Shown here: in pieces, positions 1 through 10,646 of the stretch
How the letters are laid out: each line of letters starts with the position of its first letter
Numbering within the stretch: the stretch's first letter is position 1
NCBI GenBank assembly: GCA_963682175.1
Contig: OY821779.1
Location: forward strand, 7,266,501 to 7,330,500
Reading direction: 5' to 3'
Length of the DNA: 64,000 bases
DNA from: Triglochin maritima
Taxonomy: Eukaryota; Streptophyta; Magnoliopsida; Alismatales; Juncaginaceae
Made by a program: the position numbers and the translations under genes
The notes under the pieces: generated by a model
Databases searched by the model: none
What the model was told of the DNA's origin: nothing
The model's input: only the letters and a program-made list of their open reading frames with translations

Positions 1-552
1 GAAAATGTCTGCTCCGATTGATTTACAAAGATTTGTGATATAATTATTGTCTACAAATCTATGCCAGTGTCTTGAGTATTTTTAAATATGTATATATTTG
101 ACGCAATTGCAGATTTGCATCTAAACATCTAAATTTAATGTCTTTTTATATCTCCATAGGCTATATATAATTTATAAGCTAATATTAGTTGAACACAAAA
201 ACTAGCAGTGATAACAATAACTTCTTCATGGCGCACACCATTGGAATGATTTTAAGTTTATGCAATATTCTGATGAACTTAAAAAACTTAATCTTTGATC
301 ACAAATCTATTTTTGATAGACCAAAAATTGCAAAGTCTCCAGCAACAAACAACCTTTTCCTTTCGTCTTCTCCGTCACACAGACACTGCTTTCTCCTCCG
401 TTTGAACACGTCGATGCCCCCGAAAGGATGGTGCATCTTCCCCACCATCAACGAGATTGTTTCTAACTGTAAAAATCAAGATGAAGATTCCACCTTCAGG
501 GATCAAGACGGCTCCAATCCTTCCGGGCAAGTGGCCACAAAGACCTTTTGAT
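1..552. other. AT-rich non-coding stretch
   Basis: No gene could be supported. Short open frames exist on both strands but lack recognisable domains or splice sites and overlap one another. The last 150 bases become CpG-richer and lead into the 11-bp repeat array. Confidence 0.6.
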
Positions 553-1110
553 TTCCTTGACGCGATTTGGACTGAATTCACTGGGTTTCGATGTGGGATC
601 AATATGGTTTCAACGCGGAATCCAGGCGGTTGGCACGCGTAATCAACACGGTTAAGACGCGGACTCAACGCACTTGGGACGCGGAACCCACGCGTTTCCA
701 CACGGTTACGACGCGTAATTCACGCGATTCGGACGCGGAACTAACACGATTCGAACGCGGAACCTACGTGGTTTCGACATGGTTGGGACGTGTAATCCAC
801 GCGTTTCGGACGCGAAAGCAACACTGCTCGAACGTGGTTGTAACGCGGAACCCACACGCTTACCACACAGTTGGGACGCGTAATCTACGCGATTTTGACG
901 CGTAATCCACGCGATTCTACACAGTAGGGACGCGTAACCAAAACGGCTCAGACGCGGACTCCAATGGTTTTGACGCGAAAGCGACGCGGAATCAACGAGG
1001 GACTCGGCTGGGACGCTGGATCGACGCAGAATGGACTCGGTTTCGACGCAGAAATCGACGGAGGATCAACGCGTAATTGACTCGGTTTTCACACGTTTCT
1101 GACGCGGTTG
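553..1110. repeat. 11-bp-period ACGCG minisatellite
   Basis: The sequence divides almost without gaps into roughly fifty 11-base units that start with ACGCG or a one-base variant (ACACG, ACGTG, ACATG, ACGCA). Many units alternate between an ACGCGTAATCC-like and an ACGCGATTCGG-like form, so a 22-bp dimer may be the higher unit. Cores at 679, 690, 711, 722, 733, 755, 799 and 810 show spacings of 11 or 22. Many variants are C/T or G/A changes at CpG, as expected of decayed methylated DNA. The frames read through it have no recognisable protein. Confidence 0.85.
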
Positions 1111-2091
1111 GAGTCGGAAGGAGGATTTTGCATTGTATGCGTTGTCTGGTGTGGTTGATTGAGGTGGAGGAGGAGTTTGGGGCTTTTTGTTTGAAAAACA
1201 AGTTTGCTCTTCTCCGGGGTTTAAGCCCAATCAGTGATCCATCAAGGCCACGCCATGCCTTGTTTAAATGTTTGATGTTCCTCCATTACATTATAAGGTT
1301 TGGAGCCGCTTAGAGTTGATCGTCGCAACGACGCCGGTTTGGATACTTGATTAGTTGCCATCGTTGCATCCTCTGCATCAGGCTCCCTCTCTTGCACGGA
1401 GCTTGACCTCAAGCTCGGATTATCTGCATGAAATAGAAATACGTGATGCACATTATAAATACATTCGAAATACACATTTCGTATGACAAAATCAACGCGA
1501 TATGCATTTGAACCAAGCTTTTCGAGGACTTAAACATTATTCAATTTTGCGTGGTTTTCACTTGTTATATTTGCCAACATGGTAACGTTCATTGGAAAGA
1601 TAAACTCACACCAAGCTAAATCTTGAGTTATCTCTCTTATAGTTGGAGCGGTTAAAATTAAAATACGGATTCCCTTAGTTATACGCGGGGATGCATACTA
1701 AAACTTGATTTTAGTTTCCCTCTCTCTAAATAAATGTTCATAATTTTTTTTCTAATTATGAGACTAAACTAACTATTGAACGATTAATATCATAATATAA
1801 ATTTAGTGGTCACTATAACAAATGAAACCATAGGGATACATGAATTTCCCTCCTTGTGATGATGCTAAACCCACTAATATTAGGCAATCTTCATCCTAAA
1901 GATGAAGCTTGTTCAATCAAATCATACCTCAAACTAAACATATATCATTCCCTCCTAGTTAACGAGGCTAAACTAATCGTTGAATGATATTATAACAAAA
2001 TATTAGCATCGATATAACAGAATATATGTACATATAAATCACTACCACGTCAATTAAGTGATCTTTACCATAAAATTGAAGATTGACAAAT
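1111..2091. other. Intergenic, no gene seen
   Basis: AT-rich DNA with no supported coding frame. From about 1730 onward it contains partial, degenerate relatives of the 361-bp tandem unit that follows (recurring phrases such as 'gaggctaaac' and 'gatattata'). Confidence 0.5.
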
Positions 2092-2780
2092 CAAACCAAA
2101 ACAAACACAAATATCCTCCTAAGTCATTAGGCTGAACTGACCAAGGTGTGATGATTCTCTCATTATAAGACAAACAAACCAAAAGATCTACATACCAAGA
2201 ATATAAACTAAATCTCCTCTATGCATGCAAGAGACTAATTAAACTGCTATACACGACGATCCCCTTCAAACTAATAATAGAATGAATCGACAAACCACAT
2301 ATGGAATATATATGCCAAATGATCATCTTGGTTATGAAATTTAAAAACTAACCATGGTTTGATATTCTCTCATTATTATAGATAAATTTGTTGAACAATA
2401 AAATATATGCTTGAATCCATCATAATAATGAAGATTGTTAGATAGAGCTAGCCAAACCAAAACACATACACAAACACCATCCTGGTTCACGAGGCTAAAC
2501 TGACTAGGGTGTGACGAGTCTCTCATAATTAGAGCATTTCTCCAAGTATATACATAAAATCCTCCGCGAAAGAGGCTAAATTGCTATCCACGAAGGCCCC
2601 CTTCAAATAAATAAGTGAATGAATCGTCAACCTGCACATGAAATATATAAGCAAATGACAAGCTTGGTTATGAGATTAGAATTAACCATGGATGGTCTTT
2701 CCTTATAAGAGATCAATTCGTCAAACAATCAAATATATATGCTTAAATTTATAACGATCATAATAGACTAAATTGTAATG
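2092..2780. repeat. Degenerate tandem repeat, unit about 361 bp
   Basis: Two diverged direct copies start at 2092 and 2453. Each begins with a caaaccaaaacA-type phrase and then has, in the same order, an '-aggctgaactgacc/-aggctaaactgact' segment, a 'ctctcat' segment, a 'ccccttcaa' segment, an 'aaccatgg' segment and an 'aatatatgcttaaat' segment. Shorter fragments extend upstream. There is no coding potential. Confidence 0.7.
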
Positions 2781-4346
2781 CAAGGCAATCACTTTAAATA
2801 TGAAAAGAAAAAAATAAATCAAGTCCCAAAAATTCGAAACCAAATTATTACAACAATACGGTCCTTAAAGTATAAGAAGGAATAAACCATCAAGTTTCAT
2901 CTCCAAACGAGTCTCTATACAAATATATCATTTTTGGCTACCACATATTTCAAATTATTTGATATGATAAAAGTTTGTTATTATATTCTTATATAATACC
3001 TAATGAGAATATGTGTCATGTAATTTTCTTGTGTACACCATGTAATGCGTTGAAGTTCATGTATTTTCATATCCAATTAAATGAAATATTGAATTTATCT
3101 CTTTTGTTAACATTTGCATTGTTTTCATTTAGCGACACAAGTGATGACATAATCTTGACGATAGCGGGACATTCTTCTTATACAAAGTTACAAGATGTGA
3201 AATTTCACAATAAATTCTTGAGAGATCTTTGCAATACCAAAATATAACAGAATAAAAAATCAACGTTAAATACACATCAAATACACATATATTATTTTTT
3301 GTACATGTGCTTTTTGTAAATATTTGTCTTATACACCTCCGTTGGCATGGGACCTGTAGAATTCATAACACCGTACTTTTAATATTATTTTTGCACATTA
3401 AACTCCGAAGACCCAAAAATTAGACATTTGTTATTTTCTTATTCTTTAAATCTAAAACAATCTAAATAAATAGGAAAATTGCAAAACAATCTTTGAGTCA
3501 ACATCTTCGATGATTTTTTTGGCTGACGAAATGCGACCGAATCAGCTTGCGTAGGTGGAACATAATAGAATCTTCGAAATTTGGGAACAAAAAACGAACG
3601 AATTATTTCTATTGTTTATTTTTTTAAATGTTAAAGCAAATAATTAATATTTAGTGTAGCCGGATGTAGCTCCCTGTAACCGGTGAATATTTTTTTTATT
3701 ATAAAAAAAGTAAATAAAATAAAACATAGAAATAATCAGTATAATTGAAAGAATATGAAAATAACATTTTTTTGTAATTTTTGGGTTCCGCGGAGTTAAA
3801 TGTTCAAAAATACCATTACAAATATATTAAACTATATGATATTAAGAGTTTTGTGGGTCCCATTGTAATAGAGCTAGTTAGAGAATAAAAGACATTTTTT
3901 TTACTGAAAGTAGGTATACCCAAGTAATAATTATTTTCCGATGTTGGTGTGCAAGCAAATAACTCTTTTGGAATGATTTTCTTTACCGATCTATTTGCAA
4001 ATATATATAAATCTATCTACATATACAAATGATTTTCCCTTACCCATCGATTTAAGGGGTAGTTGTGGTCCAACCCGCCCCACCCTACTCGTGTACACCC
4101 GTACCTGTCGCCAAATTGAAGGGGCGATGAAGATAAGTGGTGTAAATAATAAATCTCATTTGGAATGCATGTGTAAATGAAATTCCTTCGCTTATTTTAT
4201 TAGTCGGCCGTAGCTTAACTTATTCATGTTGCTTGTGCATGTATGCACTATGTATTACCATTTCAGTTACAAGCAATATATTATTACGACGTATATCCCA
4301 TATTACATTGCGAGTATAATTAACAACGAAATATTTCCGACATCTA
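2781..4346. other. AT-rich intergenic, no gene seen
   Basis: Long A/T runs and only short unsupported frames. The last part (about 4200-4346) is presumably the 3' flank of the PMEI gene on the minus strand. Confidence 0.5.
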
Positions 4347-4877
4347 TCACGCCTTTCCTATCCTGGCAATGAAGTACAAAGAAACGGCGAGAAGCTTATC
4401 CAAATCATCATTCTCCTTTGCAATAGGCGACGTCGAGCCGACCTCCCCGAACCCTTCCCCGCAGCTCTCCACCGAGCTCATGCTTGCACTTATCATAATG
4501 TTGGCATCATTTACCTTATTTTTCTTCACGGCATCGATCGCGGTCTTCGCTTGCTCTAGAGTGCTATCGTATTCATCTTCGCAGTCTTTAAGAGCCTTTT
4601 TCTGTGCCGGGACTGCGTTCATCTCCAACTGGGTTATCTTCTTCTTGGTGCTGGTGGCCTTGGTGATGGCCAAGTTGGCAGCCATGACCGCCAAACTCGC
4701 TGTGTCAGCCGTCTCCGCACCGGGCACGGCTTGAAGAGAATTCATGCAGAATTCGATGGTTGGGGCCTCCGGGCCGTAGTGTACGTCCTTGCATGCGGTG
4801 GCGAGATCTGCGGCCGACGGAGATGGAAAGGAGAGAAGGAAGACAAAGATAGAGGAGATAAGGATAAATTGTGCCAT
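4347..4877 (-). CDS. Plant invertase/pectin methylesterase inhibitor-domain protein
   Basis: A single-exon 176-aa secreted protein of the PMEI/invertase-inhibitor family (four-helix bundle, apoplast). The start at 4877 opens a signal peptide: a hydrophobic core at residues 3-17 followed by SPSAAD, with likely cleavage near residue 23. Four cysteines at 29, 44, 99 and 139 have the spacing of the two family disulfides. The C-terminal PIAKENDDLDKLLAVSLYF block is typical of the subgroup that includes plane-tree-type 'putative invertase inhibitor' proteins. By family knowledge the target is a cell-wall invertase or a pectin methylesterase; sequence alone does not say which. A TATA-like run at 4943-4952 lies about 70 bp upstream of the start. 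A diverged broken paralogue lies at 10131-10646 in the same orientation. Length and domain are complete. Confidence 0.88.
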   Translation of the reverse strand: MAQFILISSIFVFLLSFPSPSAADLATACKDVHYGPEAPTIEFCMNSLQAVPGAETADTASLAVMAANLAITKATSTKKKITQLEMNAVPAQKKALKDCEDEYDSTLEQAKTAIDAVKKNKVNDANIMISASMSSVESCGEGFGEVGSTSPIAKENDDLDKLLAVSLYFIARIGKA

Positions 4878-4942
4878 ACTTTTTCTTCTTAATTGGTTGA
4901 AAGAATGAGAGATGTGGTGGAGAGGGATGCAAGGGTTGGAGG

Positions 4943-4952
4943 TATATATATA
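4943..4952 (-). promoter_or_regulatory. TATA box of the PMEI gene
   Basis: TATATATATA read on the minus strand, 66-75 bases upstream of the PMEI start codon, which implies a short leader of roughly 35-45 nt. The broken paralogue has only a degraded TATA-like remnant (around 10695) at the equivalent distance. Confidence 0.6.
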
Positions 4953-5579
4953 GGGGATGTGATGTTGGTTGGTGCTTGTTTTCTTGTCTAAATTGGCTCC
5001 ACTATTATCAGATGGATGGTATATTTGTCCAATCTCTTGTTGATTTGTTTCTTGTTTGGGATGTTAGTGGTTTGGATTAAGTTGGGAGTTTTTTTTGTTA
5101 TTTTTTGATACTTTTGGATGAGCACGCGATTGATTAAGTTGGATATTGGATGTGAATGAGATAAGGATTTTCAGGAGAAAACGAAACAGAGAGGAGTGAT
5201 ATATATGTTACTTCCTATAATGCGAATGATTAAAGCAAGTTTTATTAGTATTAAAGCTTTTCTCTACGTGTATCCTTGTTTTTGTCACATTTCTATAGGT
5301 GCCTGCTATGTTATTTAGAGCAACATTTTTTCATCAAAACTAGACTAACACTCTCTCCAGAGTCAGACTCACTTTAAGTATATAATCTGTACAGTATGTC
5401 AAACTGGCAGCGGAGCCATCTTTTGAGATGGTAATGAGCTACTGGTGTGGATCGTGCGGATCCCCCTAAAGAGGTACGTAGTAGTTTTGTTTCTAGAGAT
5501 AGTATCAATTTATTCTCGATTTCCATTTTTGTGAATGTATTTATTAATCTTTCCCGTTATAATTTGTATTAATTTAACA

Positions 5580-6128
5580 AAAAGTTTAGGGTTAATTACA
5601 GTTTGACCCCCTGAACTATACATTAGTATCACTTTACCCCCCTGAACTTTCAAAGTTAACAGTTACCTCCCCTGAACTTTAATTTTGTAATACTTTGCCC
5701 CCCTGAACTTCAAAAACTCATTATTTAACACACATTCGACGTTTTTTTTCTAATTTTTTTGTTGTATCCCTAATACACTCTGAAACCTATATTTACGTGA
5801 AAGTTTGGATCCAAACGGAAGTCGTATATGGTTGGAATTTGGGTCGGTTTGACACTCAATCCGACCCAAATTCCAACCATATCCGACCTCTGTTTGGATC
5901 CAAACTTTCACGTAAATATAGTTTTAGGAGTGTATTAGGGATACAACAACAAAAATGAGGAAAAAAACGTCGAATGTGTGTTAAATAATGAGTTTTGAAG
6001 TTCAGGGGGGCAAAGTGTTACAAAATTAAAGTTCAGGGAATGTAACTGTTAACTTTGAAAGTTCAGGAGGACAAAGTGATACCAATGCATAGTTCAGGGG
6101 GTCAAACTGTAATTAACCCAAAAGTTTA
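5580..6128. mobile_element. Mutator-type hairpin MITE with 9-bp target duplication
   Basis: A 531-bp element (5589-6119) is flanked by perfect 9-bp direct repeats AAAAGTTTA (5580-5588 and 6120-6128). Its ends are GGGTTAATTACAG and the exact inverse. The inverted arms run nearly to the centre (each about 250 bp, small loop near 5850), so one strand can fold into a long hairpin. Each arm carries four spaced 'CCCCTGAACT' phrases. No coding frame is present. The 9-bp TSD and long TIRs fit non-autonomous Mutator-like MITEs. Confidence 0.88.
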
Positions 6129-7583
6129 TTGGACAAAACAAATTTCTTAAACAAATATAAGATAAAATTCAAATGTTATATTTTTTGTTAAGTAGTTTGA
6201 TATCTATCTTTCCGTTATGCTTTTCCCTTATACAAATTCAAACGTTACGATAAACGAAATATCCTTATACACTGCAGAAGTGAAACTATTAATTGTTTCT
6301 ATTTAATACATCATCATTTTTGCTCAATAGACTTTTGCTCTTTAAAATATTTTAGGTTCAATTGTATGAATCTATAAATTCCCCATAATTGTTTTTTGAA
6401 ACAAATTCAAATATCAAATTGACATTTTTTTAAAATGCAAATAAAATCAATTCAAAATTGATACACAACCATCATTTTTGATGGATGGGCTACCCAGGAG
6501 AAGTATGCGGTGTTCATAGCAACAACCAAACAAAATGCCCGCTCGACTTGCGGAACCGTGGTTGCAATTTCGAACTCAATGTGCAAATCGTCTTGAGCCA
6601 AGGTATGTTCAAACATCTTCATAGGGTCTAATAGGGAGCAGCCTGCCGAATTACGAGGCGTAGCAGCAACATCCCCAGTGACAAGATCTTCTTAATTGGT
6701 GTTGAAGAATGTCTTTAATCCGTTTTTGGAATGGATTCGAAGTCATTACGGTTGTAAATCAGGGTACTAAAGACTCCAATTAAGGTAGAATCACAAAAGA
6801 GATCGCCAGCAAAAAGAAAATGCGGGTTGAATCTGCTCGGCCTCCACCGGTGGACTGATTTGGGAAATCGGCCAGTTGGTGCTGCTTCTTGGTTAAGTTA
6901 TTCCTCTTTTGACAACTACACATTTTGTTGAAGATATTTTTTTAGTAATTTCCAAGTCCGAAATTGTCAGGTCCAAAATTGAAAGGTATGAGTCTGATAG
7001 GTCCGAATTTGGCAGCTCCAATTAGTAGGCCCAACTTGGTAGGTTCGAGTGTGGCAAGAATTGAAAATTTTCCTTGTGTGTATGTCTATAAATTAAATAG
7101 GAAGCAACTCCTATGGTTTTATGTGTCCACTTGTGCCTACAAGAGGTGTCAAAAGGAGGTTGCATGAGGGTGTGCCCCGTGTTGGGGAGCGAGGGAGGCG
7201 CATATCACACATGTATGCTCCAAATGTGTCCAGTTGTGCCAATAAGAGGTGCCGAAAGAAGGTTGCATATATTATGGTGTGCCCCGCAAAAGAGGCACAC
7301 ATGTATGCACCGAATGTAAGGAGGTGCCCGGAGTGATCTAGCATTGAGTTAACGATTTATCTGCGTAAAGTGTTTGATAGTGAGAAGATTTGATGGCAAG
7401 TAACCAGTGTAGATCCTTGATTAATTGATGATGAGTAGTCAGGGTAGATTCTGAGAAATTGATGGTGACGATCTAGGGTAAACTCTATTTTATCAACGAA
7501 ACTCTATTCTATCAATAAAATTTGTTTGAACAATTTCCTGTGTAACCGTTTGAACTTATATTTGATCTTTGACCAACTAAGGC
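6129..7583. other. Intergenic with a ~100-bp tandem dimer
   Basis: No gene could be supported. Around 7119-7315 a unit of about 100 bp is present twice in tandem (phrases 'gtgtccacttgtgcc / gtgtccagttgtgcc', 'aagaggtg', 'gaggttgcat / aaggttgcat', 'acacatgtatg'). The 6480-6960 stretch is less AT-rich and might be an old gene fragment, but no frame or domain was recognised. Confidence 0.5.
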
Positions 7584-8229
7584 TGTAGGATTTTAGCTTA
7601 ATCCTAATCCTAATTGTGCCTTAATCTTGTTTAGGTGGTGATTAGAGATGGATGGCTGAGATTGAGAGGGTTGGATGGAGGGCTTTGATGTGTTGTGGTT
7701 GAGATGTGTGGTGGAGATTGAGTGGAGGGATTGGATGGTTGAGATTAGAGGAGGAGGAGGAGATATTGGGTGAGTTTCTCTCTCTCTCGTTTCTCTCTCG
7801 TGCTCACGTCTCTTTCTCTCTCACATTCTCTCCCTCTCTCAGTGCACTCCGGCGAGGAAGAAGAAGGTTCTCCGGCGTAGGGAGGATCGACGAGTGGTTG
7901 GCAGTTGGAGGTGAGTTCTTTGTTTTGCCAACCCGTCCCTTTGTTATTTTCGCTCTCTCGACCTCACGTGTCCTATGATCGTGGTGGTAGGATTGGTGGA
8001 GGAGTTGGAGTGCTCGAGTGTGTCGAGGTGGTGTTTGATCGTCGTTTGGACGCGAGAGTCGTCGACGGATCGTTTTTGGGGTGGCACGCTCGTGGAGGCG
8101 TCGTCGTGGTTCTTCAAGGGTCTTTTCAGACCTTTAGGTATGTCAAGCTCGCTCATTTAATTACCGTGAGTATTTGGAAGTCGACGGTAGGCCGTTCGGC
8201 TCGTCGCGAGTAAACTTGCAGCAGATTTC

Positions 8230-8915
8230 ACTGCCTGATCGGTCGACCGGTTTGTGCAAACGGTCGACCGTTCGTGAAGAGAATTCGGGCTCTGCCTCAA
8301 ATCGGTCGAACGATGCCTGTGGGGCGGTCGACCGATCGTGCATAGGAGGCAAGTCTGGAGAGATTCGGTCGACCGGGTCCCCTTTGCCGGTCGACCGTGT
8401 GCACTGTCTTAAGTCGGTTGGGGGGCGTAGACTATATAAACGGTCGACCGCTCTTTGATCTCGTCCGACCGTGACTTAAGTGGACTTGTGGTCGGTTCGA
8501 CCGAATGTGGGTTCGATCGACCGGACCTGTGTGTTGAGCGTGAGAAATGCTCTGGCTGAAATCGGTCGACCGAGGAGGTCTCGGCGTTCGACCGGTTTCA
8601 GGATGCGAGTGAGGGATTATTCCCTGGTCTGATTCGGTCGACCGAGATGTGCTCGGCGTTCGACTGAATTCGTTGTGGTGTTGTGGGATTTGTTCCCTGG
8701 TGACTTTCGGTCGACCGGGACCCCTTTGTCGGTCGACCGATTGGTCGTTTTGTTCGTTGGACCGGGAGTTGACCATCTAAACGGTCGACCGTCCCTTGAT
8801 TTGGGTTCGACCGAGCGAGTGTGGTGTTGGGAATCGGTCGACCGATGGAGTGCCGGTCGAAGTGGATTGCCCTGTATTTGCTTGATTCGGTCGACCGGGA
8901 CTTTTGGTTCGGTCG
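8230..8915. repeat. CGGTCGACCG palindrome array in the 7584-9853 LTR
   Basis: More than a dozen exact CGGTCGACCG decamers, plus variants with one changed base, are packed into under 700 bp, often in pairs 10-20 bp apart. One copy (8441) directly follows the TATA box at 8433. Each decamer is self-complementary and contains three CpGs. Confidence 0.9.
8433..8440 (+). promoter_or_regulatory. TATA box of the 7584-9853 LTR
   Basis: TATATAAA in the middle of the palindrome array, immediately followed by a CGGTCGACCG copy. Its position inside the LTR fits a U3/R promoter. Assignment is by sequence only. Confidence 0.5.
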
Positions 8916-9031
8916 ACCGTTTGTGTCCTGTTTTGCACTATGGAGGTGCTGTGGTCGTGGTTGTCCGTGTGGGACGAGTCGTGGTGCCGATGTTCTTCCG
9001 GCAAGTGTGCGAGGTGCACGAGGGTTGCGGT

Positions 9032-9425
9032 GGTTGGTTGAAAATAGACCTGGAGCCCCGTAACTGTGTGAGAGCTGCGGTTGGTTGAAAATAGACCTGG
9101 AGCCCAGCTAGTCTGTACGGAGTTGGTTGAAAATAGACTTGGAGCTCCGTAGTGCGTTCGGGTTGGTTGAAAATAGACCTGGAGCCTGAGCAGGGACCGC
9201 GTGTAGGGGTTGGTTGAAAATAGACCTGGAGCCCTTATACGTTTGGGTTGGTTGAAATTAGACCTGGAGCCCTTGGTCGTGTCGTGGTAGCTGTGGTTGG
9301 TTGAGATTAGACCTGGAGCCCAGCTTGGCGACGAGTGTGAGTCGCGGTGGTTGGTTGAGATTAGACCTGGAGCCCCGTGACTGTGGTGGGTGCGGCGGTT
9401 GGTTGAGATTAGACCTGGAGCCCCG
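9032..9425 (+). repeat. Nine interspersed copies of a 27-nt repeat
   Basis: The core begins GGTTGGTTGAAAATAGACC and ends TGGAGCCC. Copies start near 9032, 9079, 9121, 9161, 9208, 9246, 9295, 9348 and 9397, separated by unrelated 11-26-nt spacers. The first five are AAAATAG-type, one is AAATTAG and the last three are AGATTAG-type, so the array grew by local duplication. If the TATA at 8433 is used, the array lies in the transcribed part of the LTR. Confidence 0.88.
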
Positions 9426-10130
9426 TACCTATGGTGTGTCCTGTGGTGGAGTTGAGAGCCCTGGTGCTGGGCGTGTTGTGATGCTTTTCTTGTTGAGTAG
9501 AATTGCATGCTAGGATGCTTTTATTTCGTACATTTAGAGTTTGGCATACGGGGTTTCCTTCTGGAAACTCAGGCATTGTTGCATGTTTACTTTCAGGCCG
9601 TGATCGGCATTAGGGGGTGGTGACCGAGGAGAGGAGCACCGCTACCGGATCCAGCTTTCTCTCAGTTGAGGTCGTGTGATTACTGTTTCCTTTGTATATG
9701 CTTTTGATGTAATCACAACTTTTGTATACTCTGATGTTCACATATATATATATTATATATGTCGGTGCACCTGTGTGTTCTTTTATTGCGTAATATCCTC
9801 TGTTGATTGAGTGTTTAAAATTTTAAATTTTCTGCTGATTTGAGGATGTTACAGAGGCTATCTCAAATAACCAGTTAAATCTCTTGTCTTGATTAGTTAA
9901 TATCAAATATATATCAAATCCCAACATCTTAAGATATATGTTGAGAATCAACTAAAATATAGAATAATTTCAAAAATACATTCGGACTCATGCAACCATT
10001 TAAAACAAAAGCGGATGAACCGAAGCTCAAACATTCTGATTTCATAACCTCGGGAAAATCACAACTTATTGAGTCAACCTCTAACGGCGACCAAACAACA
10101 AAAACCAAACCAAAACACACACTCCATCCC

Positions 10131-10646
10131 TCACGCCTGATGTAGCTTAGCAACGAAGTACAAAGAAACAACCAGAAGCTTATTGATATCATCGTTCTCC
10201 TTCGCAATAGACCCCTGCCAGCCGACGTAACGTAACCACTCCTTGCAGCTCCAAGCACGCAGTCAACTTCTCACTCACACTCCCATATTTCTTCTCCTCG
10301 ACCGCGGCATTGGCCCCCTTGACAATGTAGTCGTATTCGTTGAGGCAGTTGCCAAGAGCGTTCCTTATTCGGAGGCCGACACGCTTCCTCACTTTCGGTA
10401 TCTTTGCCCTGGTGCTCGTGGCGTTGGCTATCACTAAGTTGGGATGGCTATGACTGCTAAGCCTGCCGTGTCGGTGGTGCTTGCTTCGGGGACGGTTTGG
10501 AGTGATGTTATGCAGAATTCGATCGTTGGGATTCCCGGACCGCCGTAGTTTTCGCACTTGTATTCGTCGGTGAGGGTCGCGGTGGACGGAGATGGATAGG
10601 AGAGAAGGAAGACTAAGAGAGACGAGAAAATGAGAAAATATGCCAT
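10131..10646 (-). pseudogene. Broken PMEI-domain gene (two frameshifts)
   Basis: A relative of the 4347-4877 gene. The first 68 or so codons (from 10646) give an intact signal peptide and the first two conserved cysteines, ending in the LAVIA segment. A one-base-type frameshift near 10440 moves the homology to a second frame (NLVIANATSTRAKI onward). A second shift near 10215-10235 moves it to a third frame, where GSIAKENDDINKLLVVSLYF and the stop at 10131 are found. Total length matches the intact gene. Sequencing error could mimic one shift, but two independent shifts and many substitutions suggest real decay. Confidence 0.8.

Larger units (their letters stand above)
7584..9853 (+). mobile_element. 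Solo LTR, about 2.27 kb (Ty3/gypsy-like by its ends)
   Basis: It starts TGTAGGATTT and ends GATGTTACA, flanked by near-identical 5-mers AAGGC (7579-7583) and GAGGC (9854-9858), consistent with one mutation in a target-site duplication. Inside are a CT-rich tract (about 7770-7845), a palindrome array (8230-8915), a TATA box (8433-8440), nine copies of a 27-nt repeat (9032-9425) and an AT-rich 3' end. No primer-binding site or internal domain flanks it, so it is a solo LTR. The GATGTTACA end resembles plant Ty3/gypsy LTRs; this lineage call is inference. Confidence 0.72.

Noticed and set aside
189..551. 120-codon open frame at the window start
   Set aside because: Overlaps frames on both strands, no domain, and low-complexity composition.
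9032..9425. Regular repeats with unique spacers resembling a CRISPR array
   Set aside because: The repeats vary, spacers are short and uneven, the setting is a plant LTR, and there are no cas genes.
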